Below are positions 55,336-63,367 of a stretch of DNA of 64,000 bases, piece by piece. This stretch comes from CAZWKX01 sp964614095 (GTDB taxonomy: Bacteria; Actinomycetota; Acidimicrobiia; Spongiisociales; UBA11373). The notes below the pieces were generated by a model. That model made no database searches. It saw nothing but the letters and a program-made list of their open reading frames with translations, and had not been told where the DNA came from. The DNA lies in contig CAZTJO010000002.1 of NCBI GenBank assembly GCA_964614095.1, positions 1-64,000 of the forward strand, read 5' to 3'. The translations under genes were made by a program, and so were the position numbers. Positions within the stretch are counted from its first letter, which is position 1. Every line of letters begins with the position of its first letter.

Positions 55336-56966
55336 CAGAACGTCCCCAGTCCCGGGGTGCGAAAACGTTCGATCAGGAAGATCGAGATGGCGGTGACGAT
55401 CATCAGGATGACACTCATCGCCATTGCCCGGCCGAAGTTGAACGCTCCCGGCTGGCCCAGGAAGCGGTAGATGGCCAGCGGAAGCGTCTGAGATGTCTGG
55501 GGCCGGGCTACGAGTGAGGTAGCGCCAAATTCGCCGAGTGAGACGGCAAAGGCGAAGCCGGCTCCGACGGCGGTGGCGCGCGCCACGATGGGCAGATCTA
55601 TCTCGCGCCACACGCGGTGGGGCGGGGCGCCGAGCACGGCGGCCGCCTCGCGCAGGCGCTGGCGCACCGAACGCATCACCGGCACCACGGAACGCACCAC
55701 AAAGGGCACGGCCACCAGGGCATGGGCGAGCGGGATCAGGATCCAGGAGGCGCGCAGGTCGATGGGGGCATCGAGGGCGACCAGGAAGCCGAAGCCGATG
55801 GTGACCGCGGAGGTCCCGAGGGGCAGCATTAACAGGGCGTCGAACCAGCGTGAAAGGCGGCCCCGCCTGCGGGCGATGACGGCGGCGGCACAGAGGCCGA
55901 CGAGCAGCGCGATACCAGTGGCGACCACGGCGAATGAGGCCGAGTTGCTGATGGCCTTGATGGGATCGGCGATTTGGGCTCCGGTGCGGGTGCCCTCGCC
56001 GAGATCCCGGTAGAAGCCGAAACCGTAGCCGGCCTCGCCGTGCAGCGATCGTTCCACCAGCACGGCGATGGGCCCGCCGAGCAGGAGAGCCATCGAGGCG
56101 AGCACACCGGCGACCAGGGCGCGCTGGCCGCGGGTGCGCGGCCGGGTCGCTACCTCGGCGGCGGGTCGCAGGCCCTGCTCTACCGCGCTGCGCTCCTGAT
56201 ACCGGGAATAGGCGGTGAGGATGGCGGTGACCCCGATCATCTGGATGATCGCCAACACGGCGGCCGTGGGGAGATCCAGAAGCTGTTTGGCCTGGCGGTA
56301 GATCTCCACCTCCAGCGTGGCCAGCCCGGGCCCGCCGAGGATCAGGACCACGCCGAACGAGGTGAAGGTGAAGAGGAAGACGATCGAGGCGGCGGCGGCA
56401 ATGGCGGGACGCAGCAGGGGCAGGGTGACGCCGGTGAAGGCCCGCCACCGGCTGGCTCCCAGTGAGCGGGCCGCCTCCTCGAGGGCGGGATCCAGATGGG
56501 ACCACAGGCCGCCGACGGTGCGCAGGACGACGGCGTAGTTGAAGAACACATGGGCGGCGAGGATGGCCCAGATGGTCCCGTCGAGATCTACGCCCAGCAG
56601 TCCGTTGCTCCCCACGAGTGCCAGGAACGCGGTGCCGACGACAACCGTGGGGAGCACAAAGGGCACGGTGGCCGCGGCCCGCAGGAAACGTTTGCCGGGA
56701 AAGTCATAGCGGGCGAAGACGTAGGCGCCGGGAAGGGCGACGATGAGGGTGAGCACGGTCGAGGCGGCGGCCTGCCACAAGGTGAACCAGGCTACGCCGA
56801 GCAGGTCGGCGTTGGTGAGCACCTCACGCAGCGATGTGAAATCGAATCGGCCGCCGGGGGAGAGGCTGGTGAAGATGATCGAGGCCACCGGCCATATGAA
56901 GAACATGGCCAGGAAGGCCAACGGAATCGCGGCCAGCGCCGCAATGGCCCAGGAGAATCGCCTCAC
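55335..56966 (-). CDS. thiP: ABC transporter permease with two fused permease domains, ThiP-like
   Basis: About 543 residues, twelve spans. Two binding-protein-dependent permease loops are visible: EEAARSLGASRWRAFTGVTLPLLRPA (first half) and REAAAVLGAPPHRVWREIDLPIVARA (second half), the EAA motifs contacted by the ATPase. Such tandem permeases occur in thiamine and iron(III) importers. GTG 56966 is chosen because it overlaps the thiB stop as GTGA, like the thiN-thiB junction; TTG 56999 would start 37 nt inside thiB. Confidence 0.87.
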   Translation of the reverse strand: MRRFSWAIAALAAIPLAFLAMFFIWPVASIIFTSLSPGGRFDFTSLREVLTNADLLGVAWFTLWQAAASTVLTLIVALPGAYVFARYDFPGKRFLRAAATVPFVLPTVVVGTAFLALVGSNGLLGVDLDGTIWAILAAHVFFNYAVVLRTVGGLWSHLDPALEEAARSLGASRWRAFTGVTLPLLRPAIAAAASIVFLFTFTSFGVVLILGGPGLATLEVEIYRQAKQLLDLPTAAVLAIIQMIGVTAILTAYSRYQERSAVEQGLRPAAEVATRPRTRGQRALVAGVLASMALLLGGPIAVLVERSLHGEAGYGFGFYRDLGEGTRTGAQIADPIKAISNSASFAVVATGIALLVGLCAAAVIARRRGRLSRWFDALLMLPLGTSAVTIGFGFLVALDAPIDLRASWILIPLAHALVAVPFVVRSVVPVMRSVRQRLREAAAVLGAPPHRVWREIDLPIVARATAVGAGFAFAVSLGEFGATSLVARPQTSQTLPLAIYRFLGQPGAFNFGRAMAMSVILMIVTAISIFLIERFRTPGLGTF

Positions 56967-58063
56967 CGCACCACTATTGTCGTCCACTCGTCGAGCCAAG
57001 CCTCACGGTTGGCGTCGATTGTGGCCGGGTCGATGGTCAGGGGGCTCCGGGGCACCGAGGTGTTCTCCAGAAACTCGGCGGGGAGATCGGCTTTGGCGTT
57101 GGCCGGGTACATGTACATGTTGAGCGGGATGTCTTCCTGGAACCGCTCCGAGAGCATGAAGTCGATGAGCAGCGCTGCGCCTTCGGGATTGGCGGCGCCG
57201 CGCAGGATGCCGGCAAACTCGATCTGACGAAAGCAGCCTTCGCTGACAACAGCGGTGGGCGCCTCCTCGAGGGGTTCCTCGGCGTTGATGATCTCGGCCG
57301 GAGGCGACGAGGCATAGGAGACCACGATAGGGCGGTCACCGGTGCCCGAGCCTCCGGAGAATGCTCCGTAGTAGGCGGTCTCCCACCCATCGGTGACGAG
57401 CACGTCGTTGTTTCTCAGATCGGCCCAGTAGTCGCGCCAGGTGTAGTCGGCGTCCTCGGGGAAAGTGGCGATGGTGGCGAGCAGGAAGGCGAGGCCGGGA
57501 GAGGACGTTGCCGGATTCTCGACGACGAGTTTGCCCGCGTAGGCCGGGGCGACCAGATCCAGGAGAGTTCCGGGCGGGGCCAGAGCGTCGAAAGCCTCCT
57601 TGTCGTAGTTGAGGCAGACGTCGCCGTAGTCAATCGGGGTGGCCCGGAACTCCGGGTCAAGCTGCAGCTCTGCAGGCACATCGGCCAGGCCGGGACTCTC
57701 ATAGGGGACCAGGACGTCGTTGTCGAGGGCGCGCGAGAGAAAGGTGTTGTCCACTCCAAAGATCACATCGGCAAAGGGATTCCCTGCGGTGAGTATCGCC
57801 TGGTTGAGCACCAGGCCGGCGTCACCGGCGGCGAGGATCTCGACCTCGAAGCCGGTGGCGGCGGTGAATTCGTCGAGCACTGCCTCGGAAACGAGGAACG
57901 AATCGTGGGTGAGGAGGCGCACGACGCCGGCCGGCGTCGAAGAAGAGGTGGCTTCTTCAACGCCGGCGGACGTCGTTGGTGCCCCACCCGTTGCCGTGGC
58001 GTCGTCACCGCAGGCGGTGGCGGCAAAGACGAGAACCGAAAGCGCGGCAATCCGTGCCCTCAC
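56963..58063 (-). CDS. thiB: Thiamine-type ABC transporter substrate-binding lipoprotein
   Basis: 366 residues. Signal peptide with lipobox AATAC, a Thr/Ser-rich linker, then the periplasmic-binding fold of the ThiB family: VRLLTHDSFLVSEAVLDEFTAATGFEVEIL, GDAGLVLNQAILTAGNPFADVIFGVDNTFL, PIDYGDVCLNYDKEAF, and the C-terminal NPEGAALLIDFMLSERFQEDIPLNMYMYPA. It captures thiamine outside the cell for ThiP/ThiQ. The GTG at 58063 overlaps the thiN stop as GTGA. Confidence 0.9.
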   Translation of the reverse strand: MRARIAALSVLVFAATACGDDATATGGAPTTSAGVEEATSSSTPAGVVRLLTHDSFLVSEAVLDEFTAATGFEVEILAAGDAGLVLNQAILTAGNPFADVIFGVDNTFLSRALDNDVLVPYESPGLADVPAELQLDPEFRATPIDYGDVCLNYDKEAFDALAPPGTLLDLVAPAYAGKLVVENPATSSPGLAFLLATIATFPEDADYTWRDYWADLRNNDVLVTDGWETAYYGAFSGGSGTGDRPIVVSYASSPPAEIINAEEPLEEAPTAVVSEGCFRQIEFAGILRGAANPEGAALLIDFMLSERFQEDIPLNMYMYPANAKADLPAEFLENTSVPRSPLTIDPATIDANREAWLDEWTTIVVR

Positions 58064-58707
58064 ATCTGCCGCCCCACTCGGATGACGATGAGCACTCCCT
58101 CGTCCACGATGATCGTGGCCGAGTGACCGGTCAATTCGTTGCTTACCCCCCGAGTGGAACCTGGTGAGAGAGTCTCGCTGGCCAGGGGCCAACGGAGATT
58201 GTTTGAAGAGACGCCCTGGGCGGGCCCACCGGCGGCAAGGAGGGTCACTTTGTCGCCGGGCTCTCCCCGGAGTACGACCCGGTCGTGCACGATGGCCACG
58301 TGCGCTCCCTTGACCCACCAGCGCGGACGAAGGCCGGCAAATCGAGGGGAGGCAAGCAGGAGGGCGTTGGCCAGCAAATGGTCGATGCGGTCCCATCCCG
58401 CGCCCCCCACCACGATTGCAGGAGAGAGACCGCGGGCAGCTGCGGCCTCCAGTGCCAGTTCGAGATCGGAGACGTCCTTGTCCTCCGGATGGCGCTCGAT
58501 TTTGGCGCCCGCTTCGGTTGCTGCGGCGAGCTCGGCCGGATCGGCCGAATCCAGGTCACCGACGACCAGATCCACGTTGACCTTGAGGCCGATTGCGGTG
58601 TGGAGGCCCGAGTTGGCGGCGATCACGAACGCATCGCTCGGAAGCATGGGGGACACGTCGCGCGTCACCGGATCGCCCCCGGCGAAGATGATGACTGGCG
58701 TCTCCAT
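58060..58707 (-). CDS. thiN: Thiamine pyrophosphokinase
   Basis: 215 residues. VIIFAGGDPV, VIAANSGLHTAIGLKVNVDLVVGDLDSAD (substrate and metal site), the acidic HPEDKDVSDLELAL and GGAGWDRIDHLLANALLL, and a C-terminal beta-barrel with NNLRWPL are the TPK signatures. It makes TPP from thiamine and ATP. Together with the importer it forms a salvage operon; the TPP riboswitch abuts its start codon. Confidence 0.94.
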   Translation of the reverse strand: METPVIIFAGGDPVTRDVSPMLPSDAFVIAANSGLHTAIGLKVNVDLVVGDLDSADPAELAAATEAGAKIERHPEDKDVSDLELALEAAAARGLSPAIVVGGAGWDRIDHLLANALLLASPRFAGLRPRWWVKGAHVAIVHDRVVLRGEPGDKVTLLAAGGPAQGVSSNNLRWPLASETLSPGSTRGVSNELTGHSATIIVDEGVLIVIRVGRQM

Positions 58708-58810
58708 GGCTCCCTCCGCTGGAATTACCCAGATCAGGTTCCGCGGGTCGGTGACGTTGCCTTGCGGCCGGCCACCCTCTCAGCTCGGCTAGCCCGAGCT
58801 CCCCGGAGCC
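58708..58810 (-). promoter_or_regulatory. TPP riboswitch (THI element)
   Basis: On the minus strand the sequence contains the conserved GCTGAGAGGGT and, 40 nt later, AACCTGATCTGGGTAATTCC followed by AGCGGAGGGAGCC. The closing P1 helix is GGCTCC (58805-58810) with GGAGCC (58708-58713), and the thiN ATG follows at once. The GGAGG Shine-Dalgarno lies in the 3' arm of the aptamer, implying translational repression by TPP. Confidence 0.96.
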
Positions 58811-58864
58811 CTTCAATCGTACCACTGGGGCTGTGGACAAGTTCGTGGTAGGGGGGGCCGTGCC

Positions 58865-59638
58865 TCAGAAGGCGGTGCGGCTTCGTCGAATAGCGATGCT
58901 GAGCGCGGCCCGGAGAGCGGGCAGCGTCTCCTCGGCGAGGACGCGGTGCCCCTCGTCGGAGGCGTGGAACAGATCTGCGGCAAAGAGTGAGGGGTCTTCC
59001 CAGAAGGCCGTGGAGATGGGTCCACGGGTGTATACCTTCACCGTTGTGGGTCGGGAAACGGCGATGGATGCGCAGATGTCGTCGAAGACGCGTGCTCTCC
59101 ACGACAGAAAGGGGCGAAGGGCGTGAGGGAGTCGGGGGATGGAGCCCAGGTCGCCGATGCCCGTGAGCACGGTGGCGCCGGCGCCGTGCTCAAGCCGGGA
59201 GATTATGTGAGCCATCGACGTTCGATAGGCCCGTGTGGGCGTGGCGCGGATCGCGTCGTTGGCTCCGACGGCGACGAGGGCGATGTCGGGGCGTAGCGCT
59301 ACCGCCTCTTCCAGCTGGCCGTCGACGACATCCTGGACTCTCGATCCGCCCACGCCGAGCGAAATCAGCTCGACGCGATAGTCGGTGGCCAGGCGGGAGG
59401 CAAGCCGTCGTACCCAGATGTTGTCCAGGTGGGCCAGTCCGGGTCCGGTTAGGGAGCTGTCTCCGAGGGCAACAAACCGCAGCGGCGGCGATTCGGGATC
59501 CCCAAACAGCCCGGAGGCATCGGCGTTGGAGAAAGAGGGCAGGTCCTTGCGATTGGCGGCGCGAAGTACTTGCGAGGCGAGATACCCGGCAGCCGTCAGT
59601 GGCAGCGCTGGGACGGTGGCGAGGAGGCGTCTGGCCAT
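58865..59638 (-). CDS. SGNH/GDSL-type hydrolase
   Basis: 257 residues. An N-terminal hydrophobic segment (LLATVPALPLTAAGYL) probably exports or anchors it. Block I is FVALGDSSLTGPG (catalytic Ser near 60), Gly in LGVGGSRVQD (block II), GANDA (block III Asn) and the Asp/His pair in ADLFHASDEGH (block V). Members are esterases or lipases of lipids and glycans; substrate unknown. A leaderless-type -10 lies upstream. Confidence 0.87.
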   Translation of the reverse strand: MARRLLATVPALPLTAAGYLASQVLRAANRKDLPSFSNADASGLFGDPESPPLRFVALGDSSLTGPGLAHLDNIWVRRLASRLATDYRVELISLGVGGSRVQDVVDGQLEEAVALRPDIALVAVGANDAIRATPTRAYRTSMAHIISRLEHGAGATVLTGIGDLGSIPRLPHALRPFLSWRARVFDDICASIAVSRPTTVKVYTRGPISTAFWEDPSLFAADLFHASDEGHRVLAEETLPALRAALSIAIRRSRTAF

Positions 59639-59646
59639 GGGGGGCG

Positions 59647-59652
59647 AGCCTA
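59647..59652 (-). promoter_or_regulatory. -10 hexamer of a probable leaderless promoter (SGNH hydrolase)
   Basis: On the minus strand TAGGCT lies 8 nt before the ATG at 59638; only a C run lies between. Confidence 0.4.
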
Positions 59653-59675
59653 TCAGGGCGGAGCTATGCCCGATC

Positions 59676-59879
59676 TCAGCGGAGCCGACGGTCGGTGGCA
59701 GCCATGTCGGCGGCGTACCAACACAGGCCGGCGATGAGAAAGGCAACGCCGCCGAGAATGACGGCGAGAAACGAGGCGAATACCGTCGCCCAAAAAACGA
59801 GGCCCGACCCGGCGAGGGCGGCAATTATGCCGAGTGCGCCGGCAGGTCGGGCCAGCCAGTCGGGGAGGTCGGCGAGCAT
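59676..59879 (-). CDS. Small two-span membrane protein
   Basis: 67 residues with two hydrophobic segments (about 13-30 and 36-55) and short charged ends (MLADLPDW..., TDRRLR). No family recognised. Considered real because of its amphipathic layout, its place between same-strand and divergent genes, and TAGAGT exactly 6 nt upstream of the ATG. Confidence 0.6.
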   Translation of the reverse strand: MLADLPDWLARPAGALGIIAALAGSGLVFWATVFASFLAVILGGVAFLIAGLCWYAADMAATDRRLR

Positions 59880-59885
59880 CTTTGG

Positions 59886-59891
59886 ACTCTA
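59886..59891 (-). promoter_or_regulatory. -10 hexamer of a probable leaderless promoter (small membrane protein)
   Basis: On the minus strand TAGAGT stands 6 nt before the ATG at 59879. Confidence 0.5.
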
Positions 59892-60115
59892 CCGTGCCGG
59901 ATCAAACGTATTCACCCGGCCAGGTTCTTGTCGGCTCTCGACGATCGTGGTGTCGGGTGGATTGCGGTAGCGTGCGGTTTGATGTGCAGTTGCCTTCTGG
60001 CCGGGGCCGGTGCCCGATCGGCGTCAGCGCTCGGTCGGACCGGAGGAGAGAAACCGGATGGGCATGGCACGGCGCGGCCCGGAGCCTGCGGCGGCGAGAT
60101 TCCGGGCAGGACCGC

Positions 60116-61129
60116 ATGACTCGCCGCATTGCCGAAGCCGTGGAGCGTGGCGACCTCGACGAACTGGTCGGGCTGGTCCATTTGTTTTGTGGTGAGGGCG
60201 ATTGGGGAGGGATCGTGGAGCTGCGGGGCCGTTGCCGACACGCCCTGGAGCGAGGCCTGCAGCTGTGGCCCGCCGCCGAGTACGCCGAGTACCGCCTTGC
60301 TCTCGAAGCCCCCGCCGATCTTGCCGGCTCCGTTGTCGTCGAAGGCGCCGGCCGGTTTGCCCTAGGGCCCCTCTGGGAGGTGGCGGCCAGCACACATTCA
60401 TGGGCAGAGTTGGCGCCACACCTGGCCACCGGCCCGGCCCGATCGATGGCGGCTCACGAGCGGGTGGTGAGAGGCGAGGATCTGGAGGACGATACGAGCA
60501 TCGATCGCAACGTGCTCGAGGTTCCGCTGAGACTGCAGCCGTGGGAGCCCCGCTACGTGGTCGCCGGCTACCACTCCGACAAAGCCGATTTCCCGGCGCC
60601 CGCTCGGCCGCGTCTGCGGCATCTTCGGCTTTCGGCACCAGGCCGGCCGCTGGACGACGAGGAATCGGTAGCGGCTCTTTTCGATCTGGGCCGGGTGTGG
60701 GCCGAGCAGTCGAACGGAGCCATCGACGTCGCCGTCGTCGCGGGCGACGCCTCGGCGGCGATTGCCGCCCTCGGCCATCGAGAGGTTCTCGCCGCCGATC
60801 TCGATGTCGCCGGCGCTCTTGCCTGGATGGGTTGGGCCGGAGCCAGTGGGGGCGCATACGGGCGGCGCCGGGGCACTCCGGCGGGCCGTTTTGCCGCTTG
60901 GTGGGCGGTGGCGTCACTGGCCGATCTCGGGTGGCCGGCGGCGCCGGAGGTGCTCGGAGAGTCGGCCGGCCGCATGCGCTGGATGCTGTGGGAACCTCAC
61001 GATCTGGCCGCGGGCTGGGGCCTGCACCTGGCCGCCGAGTGTGAGGGGACGGCCTTTGCTGTAGCGGCCGTGGATTCACACCGTGAGGAGGATGAGGAGG
61101 AGGACGAGGGAGAGGACGAGGGCGGCTAG
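60116..61129 (+). CDS. Hypothetical protein, unrecognised family
   Basis: 337 residues, no signal peptide or membrane span. The N-terminal half is helical (ERGDLDELVGLVHLFCGEGDWGGIVELRGRCRHALERGLQLWPAAEYAEYRLAL), resembling repeat-type scaffolds. A middle block has LEVPLRLQPWEPRYVVAGYHSDK, and the end is very acidic (HREEDEEEDEGEDEGG). A GCAGGA precedes the ATG. The last 4 nt share CTAG with the opposing sulfotransferase-like gene. I cannot assign a function. Confidence 0.7.
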   Translation: MTRRIAEAVERGDLDELVGLVHLFCGEGDWGGIVELRGRCRHALERGLQLWPAAEYAEYRLALEAPADLAGSVVVEGAGRFALGPLWEVAASTHSWAELAPHLATGPARSMAAHERVVRGEDLEDDTSIDRNVLEVPLRLQPWEPRYVVAGYHSDKADFPAPARPRLRHLRLSAPGRPLDDEESVAALFDLGRVWAEQSNGAIDVAVVAGDASAAIAALGHREVLAADLDVAGALAWMGWAGASGGAYGRRRGTPAGRFAAWWAVASLADLGWPAAPEVLGESAGRMRWMLWEPHDLAAGWGLHLAAECEGTAFAVAAVDSHREEDEEEDEGEDEGG

Positions 61130-62004
61130 GCCGTCGGTTCGTATCCGAATCGTCTCATGGGCCGGCTGCAGATTTGCTCCACTGCGGCGACGTGCTCGGC
61201 GGCGAGTTCCTCCTGCCAACGGCCTATTGATTGGCTGGACAGCTCCGTGCCGACGAGGCGGGCGTTGTTATGGCGAGTGTGCAGGATGCTCGCCTTGGAG
61301 TCCCAGTACCGGCGCACCTCGTCGCCGTAGTCGAGGTCGAGCATTCCGAAGATGCGCTCGTACTGCGGCTCGGGATCGTTGACCAGATCCTCATAACGCA
61401 CCGCAGCCGTGCGCCTGGGGTGCAGCAGGCTGAATCGCCAGAACCGATTCACGTAGTCCCTCCAGTGTTCCGCAATCTGCGGAACCGAGCGCTCGAAGCC
61501 TCGAGCGAGCTGCGAGGTGACGATATCGCGCGGGTCACGGGCGATGAGGACAAAGGCGCTGCCGGGGAAGTTGCGACGGAACACGCCAAAACGTGAGGTC
61601 AGCACCTTGCATCCGCTGAGGGCGGCACTCTCCTTTTCCCGCTTGCACTCGACCACGGCCATGGCGAGCCGGGCCTGGTCGCGCATGGTGCGAACCTCGG
61701 TGGTGCCCTCGGCGATGAAGCGGCGGAGGATGCGCAGGAGATCATGTCCATTGAGCCGAGCCCAGCGTGAGTGAATCAGGTACGTTCCCACGTCGTAGGT
61801 GGCCTTGTGGCGGCGGAGGGCCCGCTCGGGACGCTCTTTTTCCCGCTGCTGCACCGCCTTCTGCAGCGCTTCGAGAGCGCCGGGCAGATCGGAGAGGGGC
61901 TGCATCAGCTCGTAGCCCATCGAGATCTGCGGGTGCGCGTCGAGGATGGTGGTGAGCAGAGTCGTCCCCGAGCGCGAATACCCGCAGACAAAGACGTGTT
62001 TCAT
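61126..62004 (-). CDS. Sulfotransferase family protein
   Basis: 292 residues. The PAPS 5'-phosphosulfate loop is VCGYSRSGTTLLTTILDAHP at the N-terminus, and the 3'-phosphate-binding segment is LIARDPRDIVTSQLARGF (about 158-175). The rest, including VRYEDLVNDPEPQYERIFGMLDLDY and SIGRWQEEL, is typical of bacterial sulfotransferases. It would move a sulfuryl group from PAPS to a hydroxyl or amine of an unknown acceptor. No PAPS-making genes are nearby. Confidence 0.85.
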   Translation of the reverse strand: MKHVFVCGYSRSGTTLLTTILDAHPQISMGYELMQPLSDLPGALEALQKAVQQREKERPERALRRHKATYDVGTYLIHSRWARLNGHDLLRILRRFIAEGTTEVRTMRDQARLAMAVVECKREKESAALSGCKVLTSRFGVFRRNFPGSAFVLIARDPRDIVTSQLARGFERSVPQIAEHWRDYVNRFWRFSLLHPRRTAAVRYEDLVNDPEPQYERIFGMLDLDYGDEVRRYWDSKASILHTRHNNARLVGTELSSQSIGRWQEELAAEHVAAVEQICSRPMRRFGYEPTA

Positions 62005-62043
62005 ACCACTAATGATGGCAGGCGCGCCGGCGAAGCCGCGCGG

Positions 62044-62049
62044 TAGGGT
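62044..62049 (+). promoter_or_regulatory. -10 hexamer of a probable leaderless promoter (threonine dehydratase)
   Basis: TAGGGT is 6 nt before the GTG at 62056 and only 3 nt before the ATG at 62053, so it favours the GTG as the functional start. Confidence 0.4.
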
Positions 62050-62055
62050 GGCATG

Positions 62056-63012
62056 GTGGCCGTTCCCGTCACCCTGGCTGATGTTGAGGAGGCCCTCGAT
62101 CTGATATCGGGCCGCCTGCACCGCACACCGCTCGTCTCCAGTCGGACTCTGAGCGAGTTTCTGGGGACCCGGGTGTCACTGAAGCTGGAGCTTTTTCAGA
62201 AGACCGGATCGTTCAAGCCGCGGGGGGCCTTCAATGAGCTGATCCATCTGTCCAAGCAGCAGCGGAAACGGGGTGTGGTCGGTGTCAGCGGCGGCAACTT
62301 TGCCCGGGGTCTGGCATTCGCCGGCGGGGAGCTTGGTGTGCCCACGAAGATACTCATGCCCAAAGGCACACCGGACCACTCCATTGAGGCCACCCGGGCC
62401 TACGGTGCCGAGGTCGAGATAGTGCCCACCATCGCCGAGGCCTTCAGGCGTGCCGAGACCGGCGCCGAGTCGGGCCTCTCCCTTATGCACCCCTTCGACG
62501 ACCCGCACATGATGGCGGGCAACGGCACTCTCGGCCTTGAGGTAGCTGCAGACGCCCCCGATGCCACCGATGTGTTTGTGAGCATCGGCGGAGGCGGGCT
62601 CATGGCCGGCGTGGGCGTTGCCCTGAAGGGACGCTCCCCGGACGTCCGCATCTGGGGCGTGGAGACCGAGGGTGCCGACGCCATGCGGCGTGCTCTGGAT
62701 GCCGGCAAGATCGTGGAGATGCAGCCCACCTCGATTGCCAAGACCTTGGCCGCACCCTGGGTGTGTGAAGGGACTCTGAGCGCGGCGCAGGAGCTGCTCG
62801 AGGACGTTGTTGTTGTGCCCGACTCCGCCGCCTTCGCCGCGCTGGTGTTCCTCCTCGAGCGGGCCAAGGTGCTCACGGAGCCCGCAGCGTCCTGCACGCT
62901 GGCGGCGGCGGAGGCGCTGCGGGGGCGTCTCGGCGAGCACGTTGTTCTCATCCTCTGCGGGGGAAACGTGTCGGTCGGCGAGATAGAGGCCTGGAAGAAG
63001 AGTTTTGGGTAG
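62056..63012 (+). CDS. Threonine/serine dehydratase family PLP enzyme
   Basis: 318 residues, catalytic domain only, without the ACT-like regulatory domain of biosynthetic IlvA. PLP lysine lies in KTGSFKPRGA (about residue 50), substrate loop in GVSGGNFARG, the phosphate-binding glycine loop in SIGGGGLMAGVG, and CGGN near the end. It resembles catabolic threonine dehydratases and serine racemases, yielding 2-oxobutyrate or pyruvate with ammonia. ATG 62053 is one codon upstream; the -10 spacing favours GTG 62056. Confidence 0.88.
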   Translation: MAVPVTLADVEEALDLISGRLHRTPLVSSRTLSEFLGTRVSLKLELFQKTGSFKPRGAFNELIHLSKQQRKRGVVGVSGGNFARGLAFAGGELGVPTKILMPKGTPDHSIEATRAYGAEVEIVPTIAEAFRRAETGAESGLSLMHPFDDPHMMAGNGTLGLEVAADAPDATDVFVSIGGGGLMAGVGVALKGRSPDVRIWGVETEGADAMRRALDAGKIVEMQPTSIAKTLAAPWVCEGTLSAAQELLEDVVVVPDSAAFAALVFLLERAKVLTEPAASCTLAAAEALRGRLGEHVVLILCGGNVSVGEIEAWKKSFG

Positions 63013-63033
63013 GGCGTTCCTCAGTCGGAACCG

Positions 63034-63052
63034 GCTGGACTGCTAGTCCAGC
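63034..63052. terminator. Bidirectional terminator hairpin
   Basis: GCTGGACT (63034-63041) pairs with AGTCCAGC (63045-63052) around a 3-nt loop, between two convergent genes and spanning the stop codon of the minus-strand one. No T tract on either side. Confidence 0.55.
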
Positions 63053-63237
63053 ACGGCCACTATGGCTGGGATCGTGGTTGTCGGAGGTGCCGGTGTTTGC
63101 CTGCGGGAGGTGCAGGTCGACATCAGCATGAGCAGAAGCAGGGACCCGGCGGCCAAGACGGCAATGGTCCCGAGCACTCCGCGCCGGCGCAGCAGGGGGG
63201 TGGGGTAGTACTCCTTTTCATCGGGATCGGGCCCCAT
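63043..63237 (-). CDS. Small single-span membrane protein
   Basis: 64 residues: a charged head (GPDPDEKEYYPTPLLRRRG), one membrane span (VLGTIAVLAAGSLLLLMLM) and a short Pro/Thr-rich tail ending AIVAVLD, outside by the positive-inside rule. A Cys (STCTS) right after the span is not a proper lipobox. ATG 63237 is backed by TAACCT 7 nt upstream; the frame is open further but without features. Function unknown. Confidence 0.6.
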   Translation of the reverse strand: MGPDPDEKEYYPTPLLRRRGVLGTIAVLAAGSLLLLMLMSTCTSRRQTPAPPTTTIPAIVAVLD

Positions 63238-63244
63238 AGCGGCG

Positions 63245-63250
63245 AGGTTA
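63245..63250 (-). promoter_or_regulatory. -10 hexamer of a probable leaderless promoter (small membrane protein)
   Basis: On the minus strand TAACCT stands 7 nt before the ATG at 63237. Confidence 0.45.
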
Positions 63251-63344
63251 GGGGTCCCAAGATTCCATAGTCGGGTTTGAGTGTGGAGGTTGTGCCGTTC
63301 GGCTCCTCGCGGCACGATTTCCTGCAGGATGCTGAACAGCCGTA

Positions 63345-63350
63345 TAGACT
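63345..63350 (+). promoter_or_regulatory. -10 hexamer of a probable leaderless promoter (TetR gene)
   Basis: TAGACT is 7 nt before the ATG at 63358. Confidence 0.45.
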
Positions 63351-63351
63351 A

Positions 63352-63367
63352 TTGAACATGAGTTCAA
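63352..63367 (+). promoter_or_regulatory. Palindromic operator over the TetR start codon
   Basis: TTGAAC-atga-GTTCAA is a perfect 6-4-6 inverted repeat whose centre is the ATG itself. Placed at the presumed transcription start, it is a likely autoregulatory site for the TetR protein it precedes. It also resembles the LexA box but lacks the CG steps. Confidence 0.55.

Noticed and set aside
56967..56999. TTG 56999 as the start of the ThiP-like permease
   Set aside because: It lies 37 nt inside thiB and has no advantage over GTG 56966, which forms a GTGA overlap with the thiB stop like the neighbouring junction.
8336..63042. tRNA genes or other structural RNAs in intergenic regions
   Set aside because: Intergenic stretches were read for the T-loop GGTTCRANYC and cloverleaf arms; isolated GGTTCG matches (for example near 8441 and 4128) had no supporting arms.
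63352..63367. Second LexA box upstream of the TetR gene
   Set aside because: TTGAAC-atga-GTTCAA lacks the CGAAC/GTTCG core seen in the perfect site at 41608; a TetR operator is the simpler reading.
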